Source: Liolophura sinensis (Eukaryota > Mollusca > Polyplacophora > Chitonida > Chitonidae). Taken from it: DNA of 64,000 bases. Where the stretch lies: positions 32,038,402 through 32,102,401 of the forward strand of contig NC_088301.1 of the NCBI RefSeq assembly GCF_032854445.1, read 5' to 3'. Under the pieces are notes generated by a model. The model had not been told where the DNA came from. It ran no database searches and saw only the letters and a list, made by a program, of their open reading frames with translations. The first letter of the stretch is position 1; each line of letters starts with the position of its first letter. The translations under genes were made by a program, and so were the position numbers. This document shows positions 1-12,365 of this stretch, piece by piece.

Positions 1-690
1 ATAAACAGGATGTGTATTTGAACCATTCTGATATTACTGATCCATCCACACTATACAATAAGTTAGCCTGATTAAGCATCAATTATCTAAATTCTTGAAC
101 ATTTTCATGTGAGATGAAAAAAAAAATTGAAGAAAAGTTTTGAGAGTAAATATTTAAACATATATTACAGATCCTAGTGATAGAGTCATATATTGATAAT
201 TCATCACCTATTATGCAATTATGGATAAAAATGATTCATCAACATCAATAATAAATATTCATAAATATTGTTGATGTGTGTTTTTATTTGTTGACACTAC
301 AGAGATATTTAAATTTGATACACATATTGATGCACTGCTAAAAATTCTCTACTAAATGCTCTTTGAAAATCCTACATGTACTATGGCCATTATACAATGA
401 GTAAATATTTATAGACCCCAGACAATACAGATGGGCACATTTTTTAGATCTTCTTGTGACACAGCTTTTTTTCCACAAACACACCGCAACAAAAAAAAAG
501 AAAATTAAAATTTGTAAAATGGCTATTTAAAAGCTCACCTGTGGGATACACATAACGCAAAACTTCAGATCAATACATACATGTAAAGTACTCATACATG
601 TGAGTGTACAGGATAAATCTCAATAAATGACTTTATTGGGCAAATTTAACATCAGTCAACTCTACACACGGAAAATACAATATGGTGAAT
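1..690. other. AT-rich non-coding stretch
   Basis: No convincing exon seen. On the minus strand a sequence CACAG followed by GTGAGC (donor just below position 534) resembles a splice donor and a short open frame precedes it, but no acceptor or family match supports a real exon. Confidence 0.4.
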
Positions 691-1745
691 AACGGACAAA
701 TCCCAATGGATAAGTGTAATGAGCAAATACCTTCTGCTGACTAATATAGATTAAATCTGCTAAAACACTAAATGAGCAAATACCATGTCATAATTAACGG
801 ACAAATCCCAATGGGCAAGTGTAATGAGCAAATACCTTCTGCTGACTAATACAGATTAAATCTGCTAAAACACTAAATGAGCAAATACCATGTCATAATT
901 AACGGACAAATCCCAATGGGCAAGTGTAATGGGCAAATACCTTCTGCTGACTAATACAGATTAAACCTGCTAAAACATTAAATTAGCAAATACCATGTCA
1001 TAATTAACGGACAAATCCCAATGGGCAAGTGCAATGGGCAAATACCTTCTGCTGACTAATACAGATTAAATCTGCTAAAACCTTAAATTAGCAAATACCA
1101 TGTCATAATAAACGGACAAATCCCAATGGGCAAGTGTAATGGGCAAATACCTTCTGCTGACTAATACAGATTAAATCTGCTAAAACCTTAAATTAGCAAA
1201 TACCATGTCAAAATAAACGGACAAATCCCAATGGGCAAGTGTAATGGGCAAATACCTTCTGCAGACTAATACAGATTAAACCTGCTAAAACATTAAATTA
1301 GCAAATACCATGTCATAATTAACGGACAAATCCCAATGGGCAAGTGCAATGGGCAAATACCTTCTGCTGACTAACACAGATTAAATCTGCTAAAACACTA
1401 AATGAGCAAATACCATGTCATAATTAACGGACAAATCCCAATGGGTAAGTCTAACGGAGAAATACCTCCTGGTGACTGATACAGATTATATCAGGTAACT
1501 CACTAAAAGGGGTAAATACCATGCGGTGATTAACAGATGAATCCCAATGGGTATGTCTAATGGGCAAATGGTTACTAATGGCCAAATATTACAATAACAG
1601 GTGAGTCTATTTGACAACTCCAAACAAGTGAGTTTAATGGACTAATCACAGCAGGTGAGTCGAACAGAACACTCACAGCCAGTAAATCTAATTCCATTTG
1701 GTGAATGTAATAGAAAAATCTCAGCAGGTGAATCTAATGGACAGG
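691..1745. repeat. 105-bp tandem satellite array
   Basis: The motif AACGGACAAATCCCAATGG recurs at 691, 796, 901, 1006, 1111, 1216, 1321 and 1426, exactly 105 bases apart. Seven complete units are nearly identical. The eighth is clearly degenerate, and the tail to about 1745 keeps only short motifs such as GGTGAGTCTAATGG. Each unit itself looks built from about 13-15-base sub-repeats of the type AATGGGCAAATACC / AACGGACAAATCCC / AATGGGCAAGTGT, so the array probably grew by two levels of amplification. No long open frame runs through it. Confidence 0.95.
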
Positions 1746-3012
1746 TTTTAATACACACTAGAAAGGCCAGAGTTCTTGAGTAACTTGCATTTAAAGAAAG
1801 TCAGTTTTTCTAAGCAAAAATCAGAATGGAATGTAAATGGTAATATGCAGGGTTGAACTCTCACTGACAGGAGCAAATATCATAATTAGACATATCAGCA
1901 CTTTCATCCCTTGGCTAGTGAAGATCCATATCAGCAGGATTTCTTGTGATGGATGCTTGTAAAGTTACACCACCACCCTTAACAGCATGCTAGTCTACAC
2001 CATCAGAGAACAAAGCAAGTTCCTTCTTTGGGTCAGATAGAATCTGTGGCTCAGCCAGACATGATCTGACAGCAACCAGCACCCCTTCAGAGCTGTTACA
2101 ACTTCAAAGTCCATTAACAATCTCACTGTGTCTCTAATAGACTTTCAATTATCCACACAGATAGGTATGCCTTTCAGATCTTATTATGACACAGCTTTTT
2201 TTCACACATGCACCCACCAAAAAAATGCTGCAAGCTTTCAATTACCATGTGCATTAAATAAGCCGCGCAAGACCCAAGTTAAACGAAACAGAACTAGGAA
2301 CAAACAGCTCTTGACAGTCCTGGCAGAAAGCATGTGAGATCTGCGTGTGCGAAATGGGGCCAAACCAACCATATGGGCTACTATTCTACTACCTTGTCTG
2401 CAGACCAGGCAATTTTATACTCAATTAGTTGCACAAATTGGAAAGAAAATTGTCTACTGCAATGAGTCTGTTGAGGAAAGGTAAGAGTTAAGCTGACGTG
2501 ACTGGTTGATTTAATGAGGCATATGTGTAACACAGCCAGCCTCTGGGTGCCTTACCCTTGGAGGCTGTTACATGGATCTGTCTCTGGTATACCAGACAGT
2601 ACCTTAACTCACATGTGTTTACCCCCAAACTGCACCTCATATCCCCCACCCCACCAACTCACCCTCAACTCCACTCCTACCAGGACATCAAACCGCAGAC
2701 AACTACCAACATGATATCCAGTACATCAACACTGCTCACAACCAACTGAACATGACAGATGAAATGATAACAACAGTGCATTTGCTTTTTGTTTTTTCTT
2801 GTTTTTAGGGAAAAAAAAACAAATATATTTTTTATCTATTTTTTATCGTTTTGTATAGGTATGTATAATCATTGTCTGAAATAATTTGTAGTGTTCATAT
2901 GGCTAAAGTATACTACCACTGATTTATGCAGCATGCTTGTACACTCTTCTGTTCTGAATGGACAAAAACATTACATTCACATGCTTAAACTACATGTAGT
3001 TCTAGTGTAAAG
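1746..3012. other. Non-coding spacer
   Basis: Only short chance reading frames occur here (longest 69 codons). I see no splice-consistent exons, known repeat heads or RNA genes. Confidence 0.4.
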
Positions 3013-3170
3013 TATTTATTTGTTTATTTATTTGATTGGTGTTTTACACCGTCCTCAAGAATATTTCACTTATACGACAGAGCCAGCATTATGGTGGGTG
3101 GAAACCGACGACCATCCTCAGGTTGCTGGCAAACCTTCCCACTTACAGCTGGAGAGGAGGCCAGCTTGAG
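3013..3170 (-). mobile_element. SINE family A, truncated copy
   Basis: Read on the minus strand this is the 3' part of the most abundant SINE of the window: a stretch ending with the conserved TGAAATATTCTTGAG...GTAAAACACCAATCAAATAAATAAATA. The tRNA-like head is missing. Confidence 0.85.
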
Positions 3171-3965
3171 TAGTGTAAAGTACAAACTAATAACCAAAAC
3201 AATCTGAGAAATTATGGATCCTATTGTTTTAACAGGAAGAAGATTTAAGGAAATGTTATTCACTTATTTGATTAAAAAGTGAGAAGTTTTCACTGGCAAA
3301 TTTGTGTAGAATGAACTGGATATTCAAAAAGATGCCTTTTAGCATTTGTACTGAACTCCTTAACTCGGAATTCTTGAAGTTCATACATATACATGCTTGA
3401 GTAGAGTGAACTGATTTCTGCTAAGTTGCTTTTGTTAAACTTCATCATAACATTCAGTGACAAATATTTCTATCATTTTGTCGTAACCCATACCAATTTA
3501 AAATCTTTAAAAGCACCTCTGAATTATTTCATCTCCCAGAAGAAATACTTTTTGTAGAATAAATGTAACTGGCAGGGTTGGAAAACTGACAGGCTTGATA
3601 TGCTGCATGTTTGCCAGACTATACTGCAAAATACTCTCATAATGCCAGAAAATAATAAGCCAAATAAATAAACAAATGTTCCAGGAAATTAAGTACTTTG
3701 TTCCAGTAAATATTATTAACACATGCGTTTGGTCTCCACTGCTATTCAGTGTTAGGGGGCCCATTGTTCTAAAGGATGAAGGTTAACGGCAGTGGTAACA
3801 CACTTTGTAATAAGATTAATGTCGTTCTCAACAACAGCTCATAATGAATACAACTTGATGCTGATTGGTTGACGCTAGATACAGGAGATTTCAGGTTAAA
3901 TCAGTTGTCCTTGTCACAAACTGGTGCATTCTTAGTCCTGCGCTCATATTTTACATACACAAGTA

Positions 3966-4174
3966 CCCTAATTCCTCAACTTTTCGCATATGAAAAAGTA
4001 ACTTTCAGCGCAATTTATGCACATTTTTAAGTTGATTTGGAGAAAAAAAAATTGGTTGGGCCAATTTCAGGGCTTCACAAAAAGTATAGTTTTATCAGTC
4101 TACACAGAATAATGCTTTCAGAATATGCTTGAATAAACACCTTGCAAGCATGCAAAAAAGTTGAAGAATTACAG
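3966..4174 (+). mobile_element. MITE family M1, copy 1 (TA target site)
   Basis: A 209-bp element with terminal inverted repeats: it starts CCCTAATTCCTCAAC and ends GTTGAAGAATTACAG. It is flanked by TA on both sides (3964-3965 and 4175-4176). Related copies lie at 28195-28396 and 58620-58839, and a partial inverted copy at 7365-7503. TA duplications and short inverted ends are typical of non-autonomous Tc1/mariner elements; no transposase is present. Confidence 0.8.
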
Positions 4175-6141
4175 TAACACTTACTGAAACATGTACATTT
4201 GTCCATATGATCACTTCTTCATTTCAATCAAGATACCTTTAACAAGTTCAGAAAGTAGACTACAGATACAGAGTGTTGGGGTGGGCTTTGCTTAGTACAT
4301 GTACCTGGTAGAAATTCCTTCTTTTTTGTGTTCAACCTATGGCTCGAGTTTTTTTGACAATGGCATACATTACACAATTACAAGGCTTCGTATAGATGAA
4401 AATTATCATGCTGTTTACTATATCATCTTTGGCCTTGCACAAACACTTGAAAGTTTTTTCTTCAACCTCCTGTATGTATGGAGAAACACTGTGGTGAGCC
4501 TGCAGAAACCTCATACCCAACATCCCAGCCAGAACAGCAAAGACTTACTGTCAATTAAGAAATTATCTGCCATTTTCTTTTACTATCTGCTAAGTATTTT
4601 TTAATTAATTACCTTGTCAGAATGAGCAAGTCCAGAGCTGGCAGCAGTGTGAAGGAAAACAGATAAGTGCACTCAACTGAGGGTGCCATACCTCCAGGAT
4701 GCTCTACCCTTAATTGCATTTCCTACAGTGCACATAATTAAGCCATCTACATAATGGATGGCATCTAACAAGAATTGTAACTTAACTCTTCAACCAGAAT
4801 TACAATGCACTCAAGACCTTTCATCGACCTTGATATTTTCCTTCGGAGAAGATCTATGCATGGTAGAAACTCAAAAATACTTAAGCACATATGTGAGGAA
4901 AAAACTGATTTCCTGAAATTACTTTTGCTTTGTCATAGGCACAATTTTCTCAGGTATCAAAGAAACTGTTTAAATGAATGAAAACAAAATGCCAAGAGGA
5001 AAGACCACTGAAATTACATTTATGTTTTAAACTACTTTTGTTTATTTATCGAGAATTTTTTTTTCGTTGAATTGCAACTAAGTGCAATCAAATGTTTGAA
5101 TTTTACGATGGGATTTTTGCATCACTTGGATAATGTTTTGTGCCAATGACACGAGACAATAACTTTGTCTAAGTTTATTTTCACCTTTCCCAAAAAATGT
5201 TATCAAACAGGTAATGTTCAACACTCCGTTCAGGGTACCAGGTTGGCAGGGTAAGGCCAACACTAAAAGTGGTCCATATACCCTACCTTAGAAATCATAC
5301 ATTGAACTGCATTTAGTTTTGAGTGAAGAAATTCTAAAAACAAGTAAAAATTAATAGTAATTAACTAACTATTAATAATAGTAATTTAGTAATTATCAGT
5401 TATTATGCTCAGTGATCTTTCCACTGACATTTATTCCACTCTTATGTTTTTTTTTCCCTTCAATAACAAACCAATCACCTTGTTGTGCATGCACATGAAT
5501 GCATTGTTCCAGGAAATATTTCAACAGCGAGTCCTCATAATCAAAAGATATAGCCAAAAAAGAAATAGGAGTATTCAGAGAATTTTTTTCCTCAGTAACC
5601 CTTTCTCATACATCCAGATGTGACTAGATAATGATGCATAGGGCTCACTTTCAGCGCAGCAGTTTCCACCAGTCAAGACTAATGGCACCCACACAACTGT
5701 GTGTACATTTCCCATTTCAGATCTACAGCCTCTTAAGCGTTAACAGTCCATGACGGAGAAACGTGAGGTACAACGCATAGCTGTGAAAAAATAATGACAC
5801 TGAAAAATCTGTGGAAACTAGATACCGTTGCAAACTGTGAAAATTTTTGCATGAAAGGCATGAAGGGACCGTAATTAACTACATATCTTTTTGCCTCTTG
5901 AGACTGAAGAGCGTCTGTACGTGATCGTTTTAAAAAAGAGCCATGGAAAACTTTTAACAGAAGCAATAAATTTGGCCGACATTCAAATATGCGACCACAT
6001 TTAGACCTCTAGTTTAACATACAAATGCAGGTGTTGTAAAAACTGGCAGATGTACAGCACAAATTTGTTTGCCATGATGTCAAGTACTGAGCCTGAGACT
6101 AAGTACTCAAAAACGGAAGTTTAAGTTCCCAAAAGTTCTTA
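4175..6141. other. Non-coding spacer
   Basis: Contains an open frame of 101 codons (4299-4604, plus) and smaller ones, all of unrecognised sequence and without splice context. I see no supported gene. Confidence 0.4.
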
Positions 6142-6373
6142 TTCATTTGACTGGTATTTTACACCATACTCAAGAATATTTAACTTACTTTATAGTGGGA
6201 GGAAACCGAGCAGAGCCTCGGGGGAAACACACAACCATCTGTAGGTTGCTGGCAGACCTTCTGCCTTATGACTTACCAGAGGAAGCCAGCCTGAAGTGAA
6301 CTCACAGGAACCACACTGGTCAGAAGTTCCTGAGTCACTCTGCTGCACTAGCGTGCTAACCACTAGGCGGCCT
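6142..6373 (-). mobile_element. SINE family A, near full length
   Basis: On the minus strand the copy runs from a tRNA-like head (around 6373) to the conserved tail near 6142. The middle contains the family signature AGGAAACC...GGTTTCCTCCCA-type block, and the copy is moderately diverged. Confidence 0.85.
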
Positions 6374-7364
6374 AAAGTTCTTCAACCAAAAATGTTGATT
6401 ATTGGAAATTCTTTAAAAATTTTCATTCATCTATTCAGTACAAAAAAACAACCAAAACGCTACAATCAGAACACATCTGAATCATGATTTTGTGTGAAAT
6501 TCTCTTTCAGACCTGTGTTAACTATAATCTTAATAAAGCTGGCTCGCTGAATCATCATGCAAACAGGGCACCAGAAGGGATATCCCACTTAGTTACAGTA
6601 TAAACTAAACACAAGAGAATCTTTATATCCTTAATGTATATGCAATGCAAAAAAGCCCAAAAAAGTACAATTAGAAACAAAAGAAAGTCATAGCTTTATA
6701 CTATATGCGCTGGACCATGAAATTCTGTTGTTTGACGTCCAATGTGGCTGCGAGTGCAAGGTATCTATTCTTCTAATTTAACATCACTGAGTTATGATTC
6801 TCTCTCAATTCTGCTGGAAGGAAGCCGCCTTTTCCCAGGGGTATAAAATGCTCCCTAGGGCCCTCACCCTCATGCCCTGGAGACGATTTATCCCCAGTGT
6901 GACAGAAGCACTCATTGCTTTTACCCCACCCCTAATGACAGCTCTCAGCGGATGTGGCATGCCCTAAAATCTCTGGCTGTTAGAGAACTGCAGCAAATCT
7001 CTGAGCACATGGGAACACCCTCCATATGATATAAAAAACTATATGGATGGTGTCTCACTGACACACTGTGGATATTTCTCATTGAGCGCCACATAGCTGA
7101 ATGCTAATATTTAAAAGCTGTAAACTAGAGTAGAGCAGGGAACCTAGGGTTGAGGAAAAAAAGAGTTTCTTACAGCTTGTTGAAGAGAAACATAAAGGTT
7201 TATAATTTGATACTGAAATTTAGCCAAGATACTCCTGGTGAAGATCATGTAGATTATTTTGTACCCTAAGCTTTGTGATAAATTCATAGCTTATGACTGA
7301 ACAGGAATAATTTCAAACTGTTACAGTGGTCCTGAATTAATTACACCCTAACACAATCTCTTAC
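6374..7364. other. Spacer with a GC-richer block
   Basis: About 6815-7080 is noticeably richer in G+C than its surroundings but has no long open frame. It could be a conserved non-coding or untranslated segment; nothing in it identifies a gene. Confidence 0.3.
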
Positions 7365-7503
7365 TTTTATACTTTTTGTGAAATTATACTTTATGTGAAA
7401 CCCCGAAGCTGGTCAATCCAACCAAAGTAGTTGTCTCCAAAAAGTGAGCATAAATTGCACTGAAAGTTACTTTTTCATGTGTGAAAGGGTTGAAGAATTA
7501 GGG
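7365..7503 (-). mobile_element. MITE family M1, partial inverted copy
   Basis: The right edge GTTGAAGAATTAGGG followed by TA (7504-7505) is the reverse complement of the family start CCCTAATTCCTCAAC. The internal segment (calls such as AACTTTCAGTGCAATTTATGC on the minus strand) matches the other copies. The left terminus is lost or too diverged to place. Confidence 0.65.
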
Positions 7504-7992
7504 TAAAGGAAGCAGGAAACCACATCACTACACCATGTATTAGGTAAACCTCCTGATAAAAAGCCACAGTCAATTATGAAGCCATCAGGGCTTTGTGTTC
7601 CCGCATGCATGGTGCCAGAGGCGCAAGCAGAATAAATAGCTAGCTCTCATGGGGCCATCTGAAAAAGTTTTCGTCAATTTCTAGATACTTCAATACACAT
7701 TAATATAATTTTCATAGATAAAAATAGATTTATACTGAAAAATACCTTGCCTTACTAAATCTTTTATGTGATGGAAACAATTAGAACAATTATTCAACAC
7801 TGCTACACTAAAAAACACAGCAACTAGAAGTTGTTTCAGAGAACTTAAAACTCAAAAGTCATGCATAGATTCAGTTCATTTTCCACCCTGATCTATGGTT
7901 ACACAAAAGAAACCTGCACATAAAATTTTATCCAAATCAGACAATATCTGAACCAGTTAAAACATATTGCATGGAAACCAGCAAATCAACAG

Positions 7993-8812
7993 TTACAGGT
8001 GAACTGTCCCGGTTTTATTTCTCACTTTTCCTAACTGAATGCTATACCTGTGATATGGAAAAAATTACGAAAACAAAAAAAAAAGCATCTTGTGAGATGT
8101 TTTACTCGTAGAAATTAAAAATGTAATTAACACCAAAAATTCTGAGAAAAAAAACTCACACCGTTTGTCTGCCCTTGAATGGCGCTAGAGTGCGAAATAT
8201 GTGTGACGTAACGGTGGTACTTTGGTTTAAAGGGATAATGTCGGCTACAGTGGATCTGATCCACCTTTTTGGACAGGAAAACTGCTTTTGTGACCAGAAA
8301 TGTTGGAAAATGTAGGTACTGCTTCCTGTTTCAACCATCATTGGATTTTTTTACTTTCCATTCCACTTTGGAATCCAATTCCACACCCCTTTTTTTGTTT
8401 TGGGTCAAAACACGCCTCTTCAAAATGGTTGGAGCATAATTTTGAGTGCTTATTCGGCACAAAATGGTCTCGTCACATGGTGATTATCCATTTTCGTCAC
8501 ACAGAGGGGTCTGATGGAAAAGAATGAAAACTAATCCCATCATAATTCAGTCTGCAATCAGTACAGTTCATAGCTGCACAAAACAACATCGCTCCACTGT
8601 CATGTCATAAACAAGCGAGACATCATGGGCAGAGGAGCATGTTGAAAAGCTTCAAAAACTTGTCCTATCAGCCTTGAAAAACATTGTTTGTTAACAACAT
8701 AGAGCGATTTTAATTCTTTAAATCATTTTGGTTCCGTGTTTCAGATAACTCTAGGATATACTGTGTCGATTTTGCAAGAAAAATTTGATCAACCGGGACA
8801 GTTTACCTTTAA
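7993..8812. mobile_element. TTAA-type element with 18-bp inverted ends
   Basis: Left end AGGTGAACTGTCCCGGTT and, on the opposite strand at the right end, AGGTAAACTGTCCCGGTT differ at one position. The right flank is TTAA (8809-8812); the left flank is TTAC (7993-7996), one mutation away. Length is about 820 bp with no transposase-length frame. TTAA target sites and C/G-rich ends suggest a piggyBac-like non-autonomous element; the superfamily is inferred. Confidence 0.6.
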
Positions 8813-10109
8813 ATATAGGCCTACTAATCCACGAGATGGCAGACACAATGCCTAGAGGAGTCATAAATTTGTACAAATTTATAAAGATGAAATATGCTAC
8901 AGCATAACACATCTGAGTTCAATTTAATTATTTGGCACAGAAAGATTAAAATCACATCTTACCTTGAAGAAGACCCTTTCATCCTTCAACTTTGTTGCAT
9001 TCTTCGAACAGATAATGCATGCAGTGTGTTTCTATGTCAATCAATGCCTTACTGTCATCCCAACAGTCAGCAAAATCTGTATCATGACACAAAATGCAAA
9101 CAAACTATGATCAAATATTTTCATAAAATCAAACCACAACAGATAAGAAACTTTTAATTTGGCATCCAGGGAAATTTAGATGAGAAAATTATCAGTGTTA
9201 GTGCTATGATATGAAAGATGTGGAAACTTTTCTGCCTGTGTGGGGATGTTGAAAGACAGCCAATGAAAGTTAGATTCATTTGGGGATGTTATTTACAAGG
9301 GCCGAGTATGATCAAGGGGTGTCTAATCCAGAGTATTGGGAGTCTGCAGCCTGGGGGCTAATCAACTTCCCAGTCAGGGCCATCTGCTTATAAACCATGC
9401 CTCATTTATACATAATCAATCCTCAGCAACAGCCACCAATAAAACTCTTATTTCTTTTTTTTTCTGAGTCATCCATACCCCACTTTGAGGCAAGCCAGTG
9501 TTTAATGGCTGGTTCAAATAAAAGACCATATGGAGAGAGAGAGAAAAAAAAGGCCTAGTTGTGGCCAGTAGCAAGTCTTCATTGGCCTCCTTAGACTTTT
9601 AACCCACGAGAGAGCAATCATTAGTGAGCTTAGGGATAATCATCATATTAATCAACGGTATAATTTAGACTGAGGGGGTGGGGCAGAGCGCTGGAGTCAA
9701 CTGCTGAACTCATGTACCTGGGTATTTATTTCAGTGATATTCTCATTTACTCCACATTATTTGATCAGATTGTTTTTTTTTTCTTTTTTTCCTTTGTTTT
9801 TTGATTGAGAATATGAAATGAATGAATAAAATAAGTAGTCTTTGTAAGTCACAATATTCAGAGCATACTTTTTCTACTTATCATACATTTGATTCCTCAT
9901 CAATTTATACCCATAAAACAAATTTTATGTCGCTCTACTGTATCTATTCATATTTCCAATATACCGAAATCAGCTTTATTAAATTTAACTGAGAAGTTTT
10001 CATTATAATACTAGGACAATCAGTTTGATGAATAACAGAAAGTAAATGGGAAAGAGTGAAACCGTAACATAACACTGATCAATTACACATCCCCATTCCT
10101 CTTAAGTCG
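8813..10109. other. Spacer, possible conserved non-coding block
   Basis: No coding exon supported. Around 9230-9690 the sequence is less AT-rich, free of recognised repeats, and dense in homeodomain-like TAAT/TAATCC words, so a regulatory role is possible but unproven. Several poly-T runs follow at 9768-9800. Confidence 0.3.
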
Positions 10110-10250
10110 TACGTGTGAAGATCTGTAAGCAACCCTGCGGATGGTTGTGACAGAGTTTCCCCAGGGTCTGCCCGCCTTTCCAAAAATAATGCTGACCACC
10201 GTCGCATAAGTGTAATATTCTTGAGTACGGTGTAAAACACTTAAAATAGG
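10110..10250 (+). mobile_element. SINE family A, 5'-truncated
   Basis: Carries the body block CCTGCGGATGGTTGTG and the tail AATATTCTTGAGTACGGTGTAAAACAC. The tRNA-like head is absent. Confidence 0.8.
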
Positions 10251-10363
10251 TAAGGCGATAAAAAATTAATAAAACAGATATCACTACCCCATCACCTGAC
10301 GGGGTACAGTATCATTCCGAGCAATAGATTAACCAAAGTGCTTCAGCTTTTGGCAACACTTAC

Positions 10364-10470
10364 ATGCCATTCCTTCTTGCCGTTCTGCCAGATTTCTATC
10401 CTCGCGGTTTCTCGCGTTACCCGGTAGTGAAAACACCGTGCTCTCGTACGTAAAGGGGGCTCTTCATCAC
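10364..10470 (-). other. Candidate minus-strand first exon/promoter
   Basis: On the minus strand a CpG-rich stretch leads into GGAATGGCAT followed directly by the ideal donor GTAAGTG (exon edge at 10364, ATG at 10370-10368). CpG density here is well above the surroundings. This could be the start-codon exon of a gene whose remaining exons lie to the left, perhaps beyond the window. No downstream coding exon was found with confidence, so this is a hypothesis only. Confidence 0.25.
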
Positions 10471-11835
10471 CCCATCACTCTCGGAGAAGGGAGTTGTTCT
10501 GGGTTTGGGTGTATTTTGTGTACCGGTATATTTTGATTGTCGTGAGAGGAGAGGGGATGTAAGGGGTGAAGAGCGGAGGAGGGGCGACAGTTGAAGCTGT
10601 CCCCTCCCTACCCACTCTTTGGAGAAAACGGTAGTCTTGAAGGCAACCCAGCGTTAATGAACATATTCTACCTTCTTGGGTATATAATGGTTCAGTATAT
10701 TTGTAATTGTATTTCATATTTCTTATACAATTCTGCATAATTTTAAAACTGCTTGGAACCATACAGAGTTAAATTATAACATTTTTCAAAGCATTGTGTC
10801 AAGTGATGAACTTGTAACACTTAAGAGAGTGTTATCCACGAATTATGCATTCCTTTCGCCACCACGTCCAAATTGTTGAATTTGAATTTCAGTTGTAACA
10901 GAGTACCTTCTTTTAGCAATAAACCTTTTATGACGTTTTTCCTGCTTATGTATATGGCTGTTCAAACACACTTGCTGCTTGAGTGCCGATATAGTCTGTA
11001 TAAGTTTTGCCGCCGTGTTCCATTAAAAATGCATGGGGTATGAAATTTTTAGATGTTGGAACCACAAACCACTTCATCAAAGACCGCATAAGCAACGTCC
11101 CTTTTGTGGGTATCGCCATATGTTTGCTTTTTTTTTTTAAAACGAATGTGAAAAAAAAAAGCATCTGGGTTTGATTACAAAAACAACTGTCAAAGTTAGG
11201 CTTTGTTCGGGTTCCCCATCTGGCTTCAATTGCTATTCGAGGAATTTACTAGAGTCACACGTATAGGTTGTGAAGTTTTTATATACGACAAATTCAAGGT
11301 GGCTGAAATGCAATCACCAGGACATACGCCGGATTTCATTTCAGGCACCTTATTTTTATTACCAAAAAACAAACTATATATATAACGGAGGTAAATTCAG
11401 GAAATACCGCGAATCTCACCCTTATTATAATGCCTGAGATGTTCCGCGCACGAGGTAATCCCTCCCCCCCCCCCCAAAAAAAAATATTAAATTTAACAGA
11501 AAGTTTGCTGTTTGAGTGAAGCTAGAGTGTATTCTGTTGTTCCAGCAGATTATTCTGTTAAATATAGATTGTATTAGGCTAACAGGACATTATGTCGAAT
11601 GTGACACATTGTTATGTTATAATAACAGACAAAATTAACACATCATTTTTTGAGTGTAACGGTATAATAACTTAGACAGTTGTTTAATCCAACTTTTTAA
11701 ACTAAGATTGTTTTACTTAAAAAACTGTAAAATAGTTTAGATTGGAAAAGATACATACTGAGAGTGGCCATGTGTAGTCTGGAAGGTTTAGGCCTATACT
11801 GATATGACGGAGGTCATCGGGTGTGGGGGTGGAGG
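10471..11835. other. Non-coding spacer
   Basis: Short frames only (up to 95 codons on the minus strand, unrecognised). Poly-C/poly-A run at about 11464-11487. No gene supported. Confidence 0.4.
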
Positions 11836-12365
11836 GGGCACAAGGCGGCTTATCAAAAGAAGGGCGAAAGTATAAAGCGGCTTATCGAAAGAAGGGGGAT
11901 AGTATAAAGCGGCTTATCAAAAGAAGAGGATAAACGTAGGCATTTCAGCAAAAGCAAGAGAAAGGGCATCAGGCAGTTCAGCAAAAGCAGGAGAAAGAGC
12001 ACAATTGCAGTTCAGTAAAAGCAGGCGAAAGGGTCCAAGGCATTTCAGCAAAAGCAGGAGAAAGAGCACAAGGCAGTTCAGCAAAAGCAGGAGAAAGGGC
12101 ATCAGGCAGTTCAGCAAAAGCAAGAAAAAGGGCACAAGGCAGTTCAGCAAAAGCAGGAGAAAGGACAAGGCAGTTCAGCAAAAGCAGGAGAAAGGACAAG
12201 GCAGTTCAGCAAAAGCAGGGGAAAGGGCACAAGGCAGTTCAACAAAAGCAGGACGGTTCATCATGATCAAAAGCAAGAGATAAAAGGTAAGGCGGTTCTT
12301 CAAAAGCAATAGGAAATGCGTTAGGCGGTTCATCAAACCAGGGGGAAAAGCGTAAGGCGGTTCTG
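11836..12365. repeat. 33-bp minisatellite
   Basis: Units of about 33 bases (some 30 or 32) centred on GGCAGTTCAGCAAAAGCAGG repeat through the region. The outer units are more diverged (GGCTTATCAAAAGAAGGG type on the left). Because most unit lengths are multiples of three, open frames of 60-92 codons persist on both strands, for example a basic FSKSRRKG-type repeat on plus and a Leu-rich repeat on minus. There is no sign of a promoter, splice site or family, so I treat these frames as a by-product of the repeat. Confidence 0.9.

Noticed and set aside
691-1530. A CRISPR array
   Set aside because: Repeats are contiguous 105-bp satellite units with no unique spacers, and the sequence is eukaryotic.
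8894-9157. Minus-strand donor-like CAAG/GTAAG near 8960 with a short open stretch
   Set aside because: The frame is closed by a stop within about 22 codons and the only acceptor lacks a pyrimidine tract.
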